A stretch of DNA of 34,158 bases, from positions 1 to 34,158 of the forward strand of contig JAISMJ010000073.1 of NCBI GenBank assembly GCA_031276815.1, in the 5' to 3' direction. Position numbers and translations under genes: made by a program. Below are positions 24,206-31,675 of this stretch, piece after piece; within the stretch, counting starts at the first letter, position 1, and each line of letters begins with the position of its first letter. Source of the DNA: Treponema sp. GTDB lineage: Bacteria > Spirochaetota > Spirochaetia > Treponematales > Breznakiellaceae. Below the pieces are notes generated by a model. That model made no database searches. It saw nothing but the letters and a program-made list of their open reading frames with translations, and had not been told where the DNA came from.

Positions 24206-24415
24206 AACGGGCTTTCGAACCTTATAGTTTTATTATAACATATAGCATTTATAAAAAAATAACATAAGAAATAAAAAAATACCGATTATAATTTTTATAG
24301 ACGACAGCGTACGCTCATCGTCTAGCCCTCACCTCTTCGGTTCCATAGCTATTGAATTTTCTTTAAAAACTCCACTCCGCATCAAAAAGATTTGAAAACA
24401 ATAAAAAAAACACGC

Positions 24416-24444
24416 TTGACAAGAACGATAGATAATGATAGATT
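24416..24444 (+). promoter_or_regulatory. Promoter upstream of the LysM-M23 gene
   Basis: TTGACA (24416-24421), a 17-bp spacer and TAGATT (24439-24444). The context GCTTGACAAGAA is the same as at the 8617 promoter. The transcript would have a leader of about 220 nt. Confidence 0.5.
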
Positions 24445-24473
24445 AACTACAAGAATGAAAATTGTATGGGCGT

Positions 24474-24600
24474 ATGAATTTAATGCTTGTGGAGTTAGAG
24501 AAGGCCGGATTGTTACAGCTTGTCCTTCAGTCTAAGTTTCGCCAGCAAAATAAGCTTGTCATAGATTTGGTCTTTAGTAACTCACGTGTGTGCTTATATT
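24474..24600 (+). mobile_element. Possible third IS605-type tnpB-tail remnant
   Basis: GAATTTAATGCTTGTGGAG here is identical to copy 2 at about 8675-8693 and encodes the same EFNACG; it then reads VREGRIVTACPSV and stop. The AGTAACTCAC near 24588 resembles the GTAGCTCACT end of copy 2. The internal conserved blocks of copies 1 and 2 are not present, so the assignment is weaker. Confidence 0.35.
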
Positions 24601-24675
24601 CTGATTGATAAAGCGCTTCCCACATAAACTGAAGTGTTGGGAAAGCCCAAAGTATAAAGGAGATACCGTGGCTTG

Positions 24676-25701
24676 ATGGTGAGATTTAACACCTTTTTAA
24701 GAATGGGATTACTCTGTGTGCTCATAGCGTGTGTTGTCGCGATGATTTTTCCTAAAAAAGTTAATGCAAGCAAACTTGAATCGCAAACGGAAACGGTGGA
24801 AGCCCGCGGCGGTCTGGAACTTACTATCGCTATTGATACACAGAGCGATATGGAAACGGGTACTACAGCCGAAATTGAACCTGAAGAGTTCTCTAAGCCG
24901 AAAATGTTGCTGTATACTTCTTATACTGTTCAGTCAGGTGATGTGATTGGAACAATTGCACAACGATTTGCCCTTGAACAGGGAACCCTCATATCGGTAA
25001 ACAATATAACAAATCCCAAAACATTACAGATAGGGCAGGTACTCAAAATTCCAAACCAGGACGGCGTGCTTGTAAAAGTTGAAAGAATAGAAAAAAAACT
25101 GCCGACCTTAAACGAATTTATAAAGAGAATTTCCCAAAATAGAAAATATCAGGGGACTCCTTCTTCGGAATCAGGATTACAAGCGCTTGCGGTTTCTATA
25201 CAAAGCGCAAATGAATTATTTATGGATATACATGAAAAATTCGGAACGGAAACTAAAAGCGTGTTTATTCCCGGAGTGCAGATAAGTAATTTAGAGTTGC
25301 AGGAAATCAACGGAGATATCTTCTTGTGGCCCGTTCGCGGGCGCATTACCGACACATACGGCTACCGCTACGATCCATTCGGCGGTAATTCCCGAGAATT
25401 CCACAACGGTATGGATATAAGCGCACGTACGGGTACGCCGGTATACGCCACCATGGCTGGGCGTGTGACGTTTGCGGGCTGGAGCGATTCCTATGGATAC
25501 TATGTGGTGATTAGCCATTCGGGGGGGTACCGTACTCTCTATGCACACATGAGTGTTCTCCGCGCCAAAACGGGCGACTATGTAGAGGCTGGCGGGCGTA
25601 TCGGCGATGTGGGAAGTACTGGACGCAGTACCGGATCTCACTTGCACTTCACCGTGTATAAGAACGGTGTTACGGTAAATCCACGATCCTTGCTGCGGTA
25701 A
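24676..25701 (+). CDS. LysM-M23 family peptidoglycan endopeptidase
   Basis: About 341 residues. A signal peptide or anchor (MVRFNTFLRMGLLCVLIACVVAMIFP) leads to one LysM domain at about 82-128 (YTVQSGDVIGTIAQRFALEQ...LQIGQVLKIP), which binds peptidoglycan. The C-terminal M23/LytM domain (about 230-340) keeps the zinc ligands in FHNGMD and HLHF and the LYAHM motif, so it should be an active zinc endopeptidase cutting cross-links. Start: AAAGGAG is 13 bases before ATG 24676, and the track's TTG 24673 is also possible. GTGGCTTGATG overlaps this start and could encode a two-residue upstream ORF. The small gene follows after 6 bp. Confidence 0.85.
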   Translation: MVRFNTFLRMGLLCVLIACVVAMIFPKKVNASKLESQTETVEARGGLELTIAIDTQSDMETGTTAEIEPEEFSKPKMLLYTSYTVQSGDVIGTIAQRFALEQGTLISVNNITNPKTLQIGQVLKIPNQDGVLVKVERIEKKLPTLNEFIKRISQNRKYQGTPSSESGLQALAVSIQSANELFMDIHEKFGTETKSVFIPGVQISNLELQEINGDIFLWPVRGRITDTYGYRYDPFGGNSREFHNGMDISARTGTPVYATMAGRVTFAGWSDSYGYYVVISHSGGYRTLYAHMSVLRAKTGDYVEAGGRIGDVGSTGRSTGSHLHFTVYKNGVTVNPRSLLR

Positions 25702-25707
25702 GTTGAA

Positions 25708-25956
25708 ATGAATGTAGATTGGCGTGAATTAAAATACGAAGAAGCCTTTGAACAGGAGGTGCGAGGACTTGAACGTCGACGTATCTCTACTGCTTGTACT
25801 CTTGAGGAGATCGAATCCCTTCTGGAAAGCCTTTACAAGCTGGATGGTGATAATTGGCTTGGACGCGGAGAAGTGCAGGATATCGTAATGTCGGCGACTA
25901 TTGCTGCGTACGAACATTTTCTTGCAGAATGGCGGCGCGAAGCGTGCGTGGATTAG
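25708..25956 (+). CDS. Small acidic helical protein, function unknown
   Basis: An 82-residue protein (MNVDWRELKYEEAFEQEVRG ... AAYEHFLAEWRREACVD), predicted by eye to be almost wholly helical, without signal peptide or membrane segment. It starts 6 bp after the M23 gene's stop with the ribosome site inside the junction, so it is translated from the same transcript. A perfect terminator hairpin at 26010 follows. No family recognised; it may be a cytoplasmic partner, but its link to the peptidase is only by position. Confidence 0.6.
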   Translation: MNVDWRELKYEEAFEQEVRGLERRRISTACTLEEIESLLESLYKLDGDNWLGRGEVQDIVMSATIAAYEHFLAEWRREACVD

Positions 25957-26009
25957 GGGTACCTCCTAGTAAAGCGTACAAAATGATTATAAAAAGGTGA
26001 AAAACTTTG

Positions 26010-26038
26010 ATACCCCCTTGATCTGATTGGGGTATTTC
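26010..26038 (+). terminator. Terminator of the M23 operon, overlapping the tRNA promoter
   Basis: ATACCCC (26010-26016) and GGGGTAT (26029-26035) form a perfect 7-bp stem followed by TTTCT. The -35 box of the tRNA promoter lies in its loop. Confidence 0.55.
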
Positions 26039-26047
26039 TGCTATGAT
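26018..26047 (+). promoter_or_regulatory. tRNA-Ala promoter
   Basis: TTGATC (26018-26023), an 18-bp spacer and TATGAT (26042-26047), 11 bp before the tRNA. Confidence 0.5.
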
Positions 26048-26058
26048 AATATCACCGT

Positions 26059-26131
26059 GGGGATATAGCTCAGTTGGTAGAGCGATAGGTTCGCAATCTA
26101 TAGGTCAGGGGTTCGAATCCCCTTATCTCCA
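26059..26131 (+). tRNA. tRNA-Ala (anticodon CGC)
   Basis: A 73-nt cloverleaf fits without gaps: acceptor GGGGATA/TATCTCC, D-arm GCTC/GAGC, anticodon stem ATAGG/TCTAT with loop TTCGCAA (anticodon CGC, reading GCG), T-arm AGGGG/CCCCT with TTCGAAT. The acceptor has the G3:U70 pair that marks tRNA-Ala. The discriminator base is A; CCA is not encoded. Confidence 0.93.
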
Positions 26132-26344
26132 ATCTCTTTAGTTTTTGTGAGGTGATTCACAAAGTGTAGTAAGCCTCAAAAGAAAGCCATGTCAAACACT
26201 TTCCGGTGGTTGAACAGATTCTTGGAAAAACAACAGGTCATCCGAAATGCTCGTCGTATCCGATGCATCAGTCGACTATTATTCCCCTTCAATCCTTACC
26301 ATTCGGTTTATTTTGTCAACAGCTGGCAAAACGCGTATGAAACC

Positions 26345-28054
26345 TCATTTGCTCTTCATCACCTCTACCCCGTCCCAATCCGGCGGCGGCGGGTTATGCG
26401 CGTAGACTTTTGCGCGTTCAAGCAGCATCGAAGCGTTTACGTCTTCGGGAATGAGGGTGAGCGCTTCCCGGAACTGGGCTGCTGCTTCCGCAAAAAACCG
26501 GTTGTAATAATACTTCATGCCTTGATTGTGAATTGACCAGGCTTTCGCTTCCTTTTCCGTGAGACTGCGTTTTACCGCGAAGATTTTTACCCCCTTGGTT
26601 TTGCCCTTGACTGCAACCGTATCAAGAAGCCGCACATGAAACGACAAACCGCTATGCAGACTGCTATTCCGCTCCCGAATCGCATTGTACACGGTTTCTG
26701 AAATAAGCATATCCGCATGGTACATCTTGGTAAGCCCTTCAAGCCGCGAGGCAAGGTTCACGGTGTCCCCGATGACCGTGTAATCCATCTTCCGTTCGCT
26801 GCCGATATTACCCACCGTAACGGTTCCGTAGTTAATACCGATGCCGATGTGGAATTCCGGCTTCCCAAGTTCCCGTTGTTTTGCATTAAAAGTCTGTAGC
26901 GCGTCAATCATATCAAGCCCGGAAAGCACGGACTGCATAATATCGTCTTCATGCTTTACGGGAGCGCCCCAGAACGCCATAATCGCATCGCCTATGTATT
27001 TATCAACGATGCCATTCCGGTTCATAATAATATCGACCTGCCCCGAAAAATACCGATTAAGCGAATGAACAAGCTCATCAGGGCGCAGGGATTCTGAAAT
27101 CGTAGTAAACCCGCGTATGTCGGAAAAAAGGATCGACACCTCGCGATTGTCGCCTACCAGCATGGATTCCGGGGATGCGAAAAATTTATCAATAAGGTCT
27201 TTCGGTACGTATTTCTGAAAAATCTGCCTGATACGCTGCTCCTTTTTCCGCGCCAGCACCGCTTCAAACGCATGACGCTTTATTTCATGATACGCCTGTT
27301 CAAGCCCCGTAATCATCATATTGAAGGTTCCCGCAAGAGTACCGGTCTCATCCCGGTACTCAACCGGCACCCGTCCGCTCATGTCGCCCTCCGTGATGAT
27401 GGCGCTCATAGCGCGAGTCAATGTCGATAAGGGGGTTGTCAGCATACTCGAAAGCAGAATAAGCAGCGCGACGGCAAGCGCCGAAGAGGCGGCGATAATG
27501 AGGATGGTTTGATATTTTATGCTGTTTATATCGTGATAGAAAACGGCTTTTTCTTCGCTTACCACAATATACCATCTGAAAGGAGGAAAGTAAAACGCCC
27601 TGAACACCCGCTCAACGCCGCCCAGCGTCGCGGTCATTATTCCGCCGTTTTCTTCGCCGAATAGCGCCAGTAGCGTCTCTTTTTCGGTATCGGACAGAGT
27701 AATGTCGGAAGTCTTCATAACGACTTCGCCGCTTCCGTCAACGGCGAAGATTTTCTCGGTTATCGGTATATCCGCTGGTACATCTCGATACGCAATAATA
27801 CTCTGCGCATAGAGTTCCACGGCTTTCTGGGCAGCCGCATCCATATCGGCTCTGCCTGCATACCTGTTTTCCACCAGCAACGCCCATTGGCTTTCCGCGT
27901 ACCGCTGTAAATCGGCTGCTTTATAGCTCAAGAAACGCTCCGCGCCGCGGCTAATATCGTTCGCCGCAGAAAAGTACGATGCAACCTCACCCAAAAGCAA
28001 AGGTACTATAATGAGAGGAAGCACGGTTACTATAATTCTCGCTCGAATCTTCAT
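26345..28054 (-). CDS. Class III adenylate cyclase with extracytoplasmic sensor and HAMP
   Basis: About 569 residues from ATG 28054 (the track's GTG 28072 is six codons longer and has no better ribosome site). Membrane segment at about 5-25, extracytoplasmic sensor domain at about 26-180 (possibly Cache-like), second membrane segment at about 183-205, HAMP at about 206-260, and catalytic domain at about 295-480. Both metal Asp (ILFSDIRGFT and the D of KYIGDAIMAFWG), the Lys of VDKYIGD and the Asp/Asn/Arg set of IGDTVNLASRLE are present, so it should make cAMP. The C-terminal about 60 residues look TPR-like (GMKYYYNRFFAEAAAQFREAL). Promoter with an inverted repeat in its spacer at 28127-28155. 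Confidence 0.88.
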   Translation of the reverse strand: MKIRARIIVTVLPLIIVPLLLGEVASYFSAANDISRGAERFLSYKAADLQRYAESQWALLVENRYAGRADMDAAAQKAVELYAQSIIAYRDVPADIPITEKIFAVDGSGEVVMKTSDITLSDTEKETLLALFGEENGGIMTATLGGVERVFRAFYFPPFRWYIVVSEEKAVFYHDINSIKYQTILIIAASSALAVALLILLSSMLTTPLSTLTRAMSAIITEGDMSGRVPVEYRDETGTLAGTFNMMITGLEQAYHEIKRHAFEAVLARKKEQRIRQIFQKYVPKDLIDKFFASPESMLVGDNREVSILFSDIRGFTTISESLRPDELVHSLNRYFSGQVDIIMNRNGIVDKYIGDAIMAFWGAPVKHEDDIMQSVLSGLDMIDALQTFNAKQRELGKPEFHIGIGINYGTVTVGNIGSERKMDYTVIGDTVNLASRLEGLTKMYHADMLISETVYNAIRERNSSLHSGLSFHVRLLDTVAVKGKTKGVKIFAVKRSLTEKEAKAWSIHNQGMKYYYNRFFAEAAAQFREALTLIPEDVNASMLLERAKVYAHNPPPPDWDGVEVMKSK

Positions 28055-28126
28055 ATACTCTATATCCACCAAGTCAAAAACGTGTTGTGATACTCTTTCC
28101 GCTTCATTTTATATGCTTATTTTTCA

Positions 28127-28155
28127 ATAATAGCGAATCGCACTCGCTATGTCAA
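28127..28155 (-). promoter_or_regulatory. Cyclase promoter with operator-like inverted repeat in the spacer
   Basis: On the minus strand TTGACA (28150-28155), a 17-bp spacer and TATTAT (28127-28132). ATAGCGA at 28130-28136 and TCGCTAT at 28144-28150 form a perfect 7-bp inverted repeat with a 7-base centre that fills the spacer, the standard position for a repressor dimer. Confidence 0.6.
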
Positions 28156-28198
28156 TGAAAGCATTTCATTATTTCTTATATAGTAAAATGCCGCTTCT

Positions 28199-28825
28199 TT
28201 ACACCGCGCGGTTTTTCTCCCGTAGCATATCCGTATAGTACCGCGCCTCGATCTTGTCTTCCTCAATGCCAGTTCTATCGAGACAAGACAGAAGCCGACG
28301 GCGCACTACGGACACGGTACGCTCATCACCACAGCCAGTAAGGATTTCGAGTTCAACAAACCACCCGAGCCCCGCAACCTCGCATAACTCTATAGTAATC
28401 GGCGGATTATTCCCGCTATCCGGCGGGTTTTCGTCTTCAAATCGCCACGCCCAGCCGGTTTTATGCTTGCATAGCGCGAGATGCAGCCCAAAGAGGGTAA
28501 GCAATCCCTCAAACGGTTTTTCAGAGCCGTCTTCCATTATAGAAAACTCCCGTTCGGTATTGACTTCAATACGATCGCGGGTTTCTTTCGTTTTATAAGT
28601 TACCCAAGTTTGCGTACTGCGCTGCAAAACGCCGGAAGCGTTTTCCACATAATCCGTTTCCTTTCTGATCCGTATGCTGGACGTGAAGAGCGCAGCGCTT
28701 GGTTCACGAGGTCGCCAATACGCATCCTCTTTATCAAACGCCTTGATATACCGGGCAAAAGACGAGATAACAGACTTTGTTGTGTGCGGATCATCAACCC
28801 GCGCTTTTACTTCAATTTCGATCAT
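28199..28825 (-). CDS. CYTH-domain protein (class IV cyclase/triphosphatase superfamily)
   Basis: A 208-residue protein beginning MIEIEVKARV, the ExExK motif that defines CYTH proteins, in which a tunnel of charged residues binds triphosphates with metal. Further basic and acidic strands follow: SIRIRKETDY, WVTYKTKE, EREFSI, FVELEIL. Members include CyaB-type class IV adenylate cyclases and thiamine or tri-polyphosphatases; sequence alone does not separate them, though small bacterial versions are often annotated as class IV cyclases. It lies 144 bp upstream of the class III cyclase on the same strand, though the cyclase has its own promoter. TATAAT is just before ATG 28825. Confidence 0.8.
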   Translation of the reverse strand: MIEIEVKARVDDPHTTKSVISSFARYIKAFDKEDAYWRPREPSAALFTSSIRIRKETDYVENASGVLQRSTQTWVTYKTKETRDRIEVNTEREFSIMEDGSEKPFEGLLTLFGLHLALCKHKTGWAWRFEDENPPDSGNNPPITIELCEVAGLGWFVELEILTGCGDERTVSVVRRRLLSCLDRTGIEEDKIEARYYTDMLREKNRAV

Positions 28826-28856
28826 ATTATTATAATTAGTTCATTAATCAGTTCAT

Positions 28857-28885
28857 TTGACAATTTTTTATTTTTCTTATATACT
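28857..28885 (+). promoter_or_regulatory. Promoter of the LysM-lolA-rodZ-rimO operon
   Basis: TTGACA (28857-28862), a 17-bp T-rich spacer and TATACT (28880-28885), about 85 bp before the TTG start at 28971. Confidence 0.65.
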
Positions 28886-28970
28886 GATTACTATATCATG
28901 ATAGCGTATCGCGGACTAACAAGGCGTAACGTCCCATTATTGAATTTAGTATAGACGAAAAGGAAAAAAT

Positions 28971-29813
28971 TTGCAACGGCAGTTTATGTTTATGCAGAGG
29001 ATGTTTCTCTCTGTTTTTTTGTTTGCGTGCGTAATACGCATCTTTGGAGAAAGCGTTCATACAGTCAAAAACGATGAAACGATTTACTCTATAGCTCTCT
29101 CTTACGGAGTAAGCATGGATGCGCTTATGAAACTGAATGGTATCACGGATCCCAAAAAATTACGCGCCGGGCAGAAACTCAAAATACCGGAGAAACTAGC
29201 GATTGGCTCTCATGGACAAAGCGTTGCGACATATAATAAAGAATATACCGCAATCAAGGGAGATACTCTGTTTGCCCTTGCAAGAAAAAACAACACCACT
29301 GTAGCGGCTATTCGCGCTGCAAACGGGCTTTCCGAATCGTACGTATTAAAAGTGGGCGATAAACTGAAAATCCCATTTGCGGTAACTGAACAACAGAACT
29401 CCGCGCCATCTCAGCCGCAGAGAGTTGCTGTTCAGAGCAACGCCGGTCCTCTACCGAAATATGGCGCTACTACATGGCCCGTTGAGGTACGATCTATTGC
29501 AAAAGCGGAAGGTAAACTGGAGAACGGCGTAATCGTTACGAGTTATGCATCTGAGTCGGTCCGAAGTCTCACTGGCGGCGTCGTAAAAGCTGCGGGACCT
29601 TACTTTAATTTCAGAAACGTCGTTGTCGTGCAGTCGAAAGAAGGCTATTTGTATACGTATGGCGGCTGTGAACGTCTTTCGGTGAAGGTGGGAGATCAGG
29701 TAGGAGTAGGAACAGAACTCGGCAGACTGGACACGAGTAATGATCCACAGCTTTTGCTTATGGTAACAAAAGACAACAAGTCGGTGAATCCCCACGCCGC
29801 TCCGAGAGGGTAA
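28971..29813 (+). CDS. Double-LysM protein with catalytically dead M23/LytM domain
   Basis: A 280-residue exported protein (signal peptide MFMQRMFLSVFLFACVIRIFGES). The TTG start at 28971 is supported by AAAGGA seven to eight bases upstream; an internal ATG at 28986 is an alternative. Two LysM domains at about 30-73 (HTVKNDETIYSIALSYGVS) and about 92-135 (YTAIKGDTLFALARKNNTT) bind peptidoglycan. The C-terminal M23-like domain has lost its zinc ligands: the HLHF position reads LLLM and YAHL reads YGGC, and no HxxxD is present. Such inactive LytM proteins (EnvC/NlpD type) activate amidases at division. First gene of the lolA-rodZ-rimO run. Confidence 0.8.
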   Translation: MQRQFMFMQRMFLSVFLFACVIRIFGESVHTVKNDETIYSIALSYGVSMDALMKLNGITDPKKLRAGQKLKIPEKLAIGSHGQSVATYNKEYTAIKGDTLFALARKNNTTVAAIRAANGLSESYVLKVGDKLKIPFAVTEQQNSAPSQPQRVAVQSNAGPLPKYGATTWPVEVRSIAKAEGKLENGVIVTSYASESVRSLTGGVVKAAGPYFNFRNVVVVQSKEGYLYTYGGCERLSVKVGDQVGVGTELGRLDTSNDPQLLLMVTKDNKSVNPHAAPRG

Positions 29814-29866
29814 GCCTAGAGGTACGCCTCTTGCAATTATCATTCTTTTTCAGGTAGGATAGTACT

Positions 29867-30535
29867 ATGGCTACTAAAAGACTATTTTTTTTATCTTTTT
29901 TGATAACGTCTCTTTCTTTCGGCGCATTTTCGCAGGAAATTATCACCGCTGAACGGTACCTTGAAACAGTATCTGAAAAATACGCCAATATGCGTGATTT
30001 CGAGGCGAAGATCTCCATCCAAGCAAGCGGATCAACTATGACGGGAACTATAAGCTACCTTGTCCCCTACTTCCTACGTATAGACTTCACTACTCCCGCA
30101 GAACAGGTAGTCGTGTTCAACGGAGATATGCTCACCTTATTCCTCCCCGATTACCGCGCAACCTTGACGCAAGAGGTAAGCTCCGGGCGTTCTTCGGCGG
30201 ACGGTCAGGGACTCCGTATTCTCAGGCGTAACTATACGCCTTCTTATGTAACCGGTCCCGCGCCGGTCCTCCTTGAAGGAACTTCTGAATCAGTCGTGAA
30301 ACTGAGGCTAACCAGACGTTCTAGTTCTGAAAGTTTTCGGGAAATCATTGTAAGCGTTAATCCTGATACCAAACTCATACGGCGCATGGATGGTACGACT
30401 CTTACCGGTGCGCTGGTACGGTTCGATTTTTCAGCCATAAAGATCAATCAAGGTATTCCTGAGCAGCGTTTCATTTATGATTCTCCAGCCACAGCAAATA
30501 TGTACCACAATTTCTTATTTAAAGATACGGACTAA
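29867..30535 (+). CDS. lolA: LolA-family outer-membrane lipoprotein carrier protein
   Basis: A 222-residue periplasmic protein with signal peptide (MATKRLFFLSFLITSLSFGAFSQE). The LolA pattern is clear: AERYLETVSEKYANMRDFEAKISI at the N-terminus, then ISYLVPYFLRIDFTTPAEQVVVFNGDMLTLFLPDY and a half-barrel of strands to FIYDSPATANMY. LolA carries lipoproteins from the inner to the outer membrane, which fits the lipoprotein-rich envelope of spirochaetes. It is second in the operon, 54 bp after the LysM gene and 12 bp before rodZ. Confidence 0.8.
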   Translation: MATKRLFFLSFLITSLSFGAFSQEIITAERYLETVSEKYANMRDFEAKISIQASGSTMTGTISYLVPYFLRIDFTTPAEQVVVFNGDMLTLFLPDYRATLTQEVSSGRSSADGQGLRILRRNYTPSYVTGPAPVLLEGTSESVVKLRLTRRSSSESFREIIVSVNPDTKLIRRMDGTTLTGALVRFDFSAIKINQGIPEQRFIYDSPATANMYHNFLFKDTD

Positions 30536-30547
30536 TCGGAGGATGCG

Positions 30548-31645
30548 ATGGAAGGTCTAGGAAATACATTAAAAAAAGCCCGTGAATATAAAAAAGAATC
30601 GCTCGAAGACGTAAGCCGTAAAACCAACATTGCAGTCCGGTACCTGAAAGCCCTAGAAGAAGAAGATTTTTCCCTCTTTATGGGAGAGGTCTACGCTATC
30701 GGTTTTTTGAAAAGTTACGGTATGTACCTCGGCATAAACCCTGATGAACTGCTCCCTTTGTATCGGGCTGTGAAACTACAGGAACAGCCGACACCCGTTG
30801 ATCAACTCATAGATGTACGCCGAAAATTTCCTATAAAAATAGTTCTTCATATTCTCGTGGCGCTTGCGATTAGCGTAGCTATTGCGGGGGGCGTGTACTT
30901 CGTGCTGCATCTACCCAAAAGAGCGCCGGAAGAGTCGAAATCCCGTAAAACAAAAGAATATATTATGGAGGAAAACCCAACTGACAGGCGGCTGTCCCTA
31001 GGGGATTCCTTTATTGTGCCATATAACGATTCTAATTACCAGTTTATGCTGATGAATATCGGTGAATATGTGAACATTACATCTCCAATTGGCGATCTTC
31101 GGCTCGATCTGGGACAGGAAGTCAGAGTCGATATGGATAACGACGGCTACAATGAGTTAAAGATCGTAGCTGCGGACTTTGTGAAAAATCATCCGAATAC
31201 GGGGGCACGTATGTATTTCGAGCTTGACGACTCATCGCCGTCGGCAATGGCGGCCTCCCCCGAAACCGCCGAATTCGCCTCTGGTACTGGAAACAATCAA
31301 GCTATTCCCGTAATCGTTATGTTCTCATCTCCCACACCGTACCCATTCACCTTACAAGTAACATTTCAAGGCTACTGTCTTTTCCGTTGGGAAATTCTTG
31401 CGGAACTGAACAGGCAGGGACGCAATGAGCAGTACTTTGAACGGGGCAATGAACTCAACATTCAAGCGCAAAACGGCGTCCGTATTGGCGCGTCCAACGC
31501 CGCTACTGTCAAGATTCAGGTTATTGGCGGTGGGAATACCGTACCCATTGATCTGGGCAGCGCGGGTGAAGTCGTAGTCGCGGACATCCGCTGGATAAAA
31601 GACGAGGATAACCGTTACCGGCTTGTGCTGGCGCCGCTTGAGTAA
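30548..31645 (+). CDS. rodZ: RodZ-like helix-turn-helix membrane protein
   Basis: A 365-residue protein. Residues about 1-75 are the cytoplasmic HTH of RodZ (LGNTLKKAREYKKESLEDVSRKTNI, VRYLKALEEEDFSLFMGEVYAIGFLKSYGMYLGI), which contacts MreB rather than DNA. A membrane segment is at about 95-118 (IVLHILVALAISVAIAGGVYF), and the rest is periplasmic, with a beta-rich C-terminal domain (about 250-365, FTLQVTFQGYCLFRWEI) placed like RodZ DUF4115. RodZ links MreB to wall synthesis and so to cell shape. GGAGG precedes ATG 30548. It lies in the operon between lolA and rimO. Confidence 0.8.
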   Translation: MEGLGNTLKKAREYKKESLEDVSRKTNIAVRYLKALEEEDFSLFMGEVYAIGFLKSYGMYLGINPDELLPLYRAVKLQEQPTPVDQLIDVRRKFPIKIVLHILVALAISVAIAGGVYFVLHLPKRAPEESKSRKTKEYIMEENPTDRRLSLGDSFIVPYNDSNYQFMLMNIGEYVNITSPIGDLRLDLGQEVRVDMDNDGYNELKIVAADFVKNHPNTGARMYFELDDSSPSAMAASPETAEFASGTGNNQAIPVIVMFSSPTPYPFTLQVTFQGYCLFRWEILAELNRQGRNEQYFERGNELNIQAQNGVRIGASNAATVKIQVIGGGNTVPIDLGSAGEVVVADIRWIKDEDNRYRLVLAPLE

Positions 31646-31675
31646 GATGTTTCATGGTATCTGCGGCGAGAAGCG

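Larger units (their letters stand above)
24206..24675. other. Intergenic region with promoter and remnant of a tnpB-like tail
   Basis: About 470 bp between divergent genes. The left part is AT-rich promoter-type DNA for the membrane-protein gene. The right part holds the promoter at 24416-24444 and the remnant at 24474-24600. Confidence 0.5.

Noticed and set aside
26189-26536. 115-residue plus-strand ORF after the tRNA
   Set aside because: It runs into the antisense of the cyclase gene and has no ribosome site or motif.
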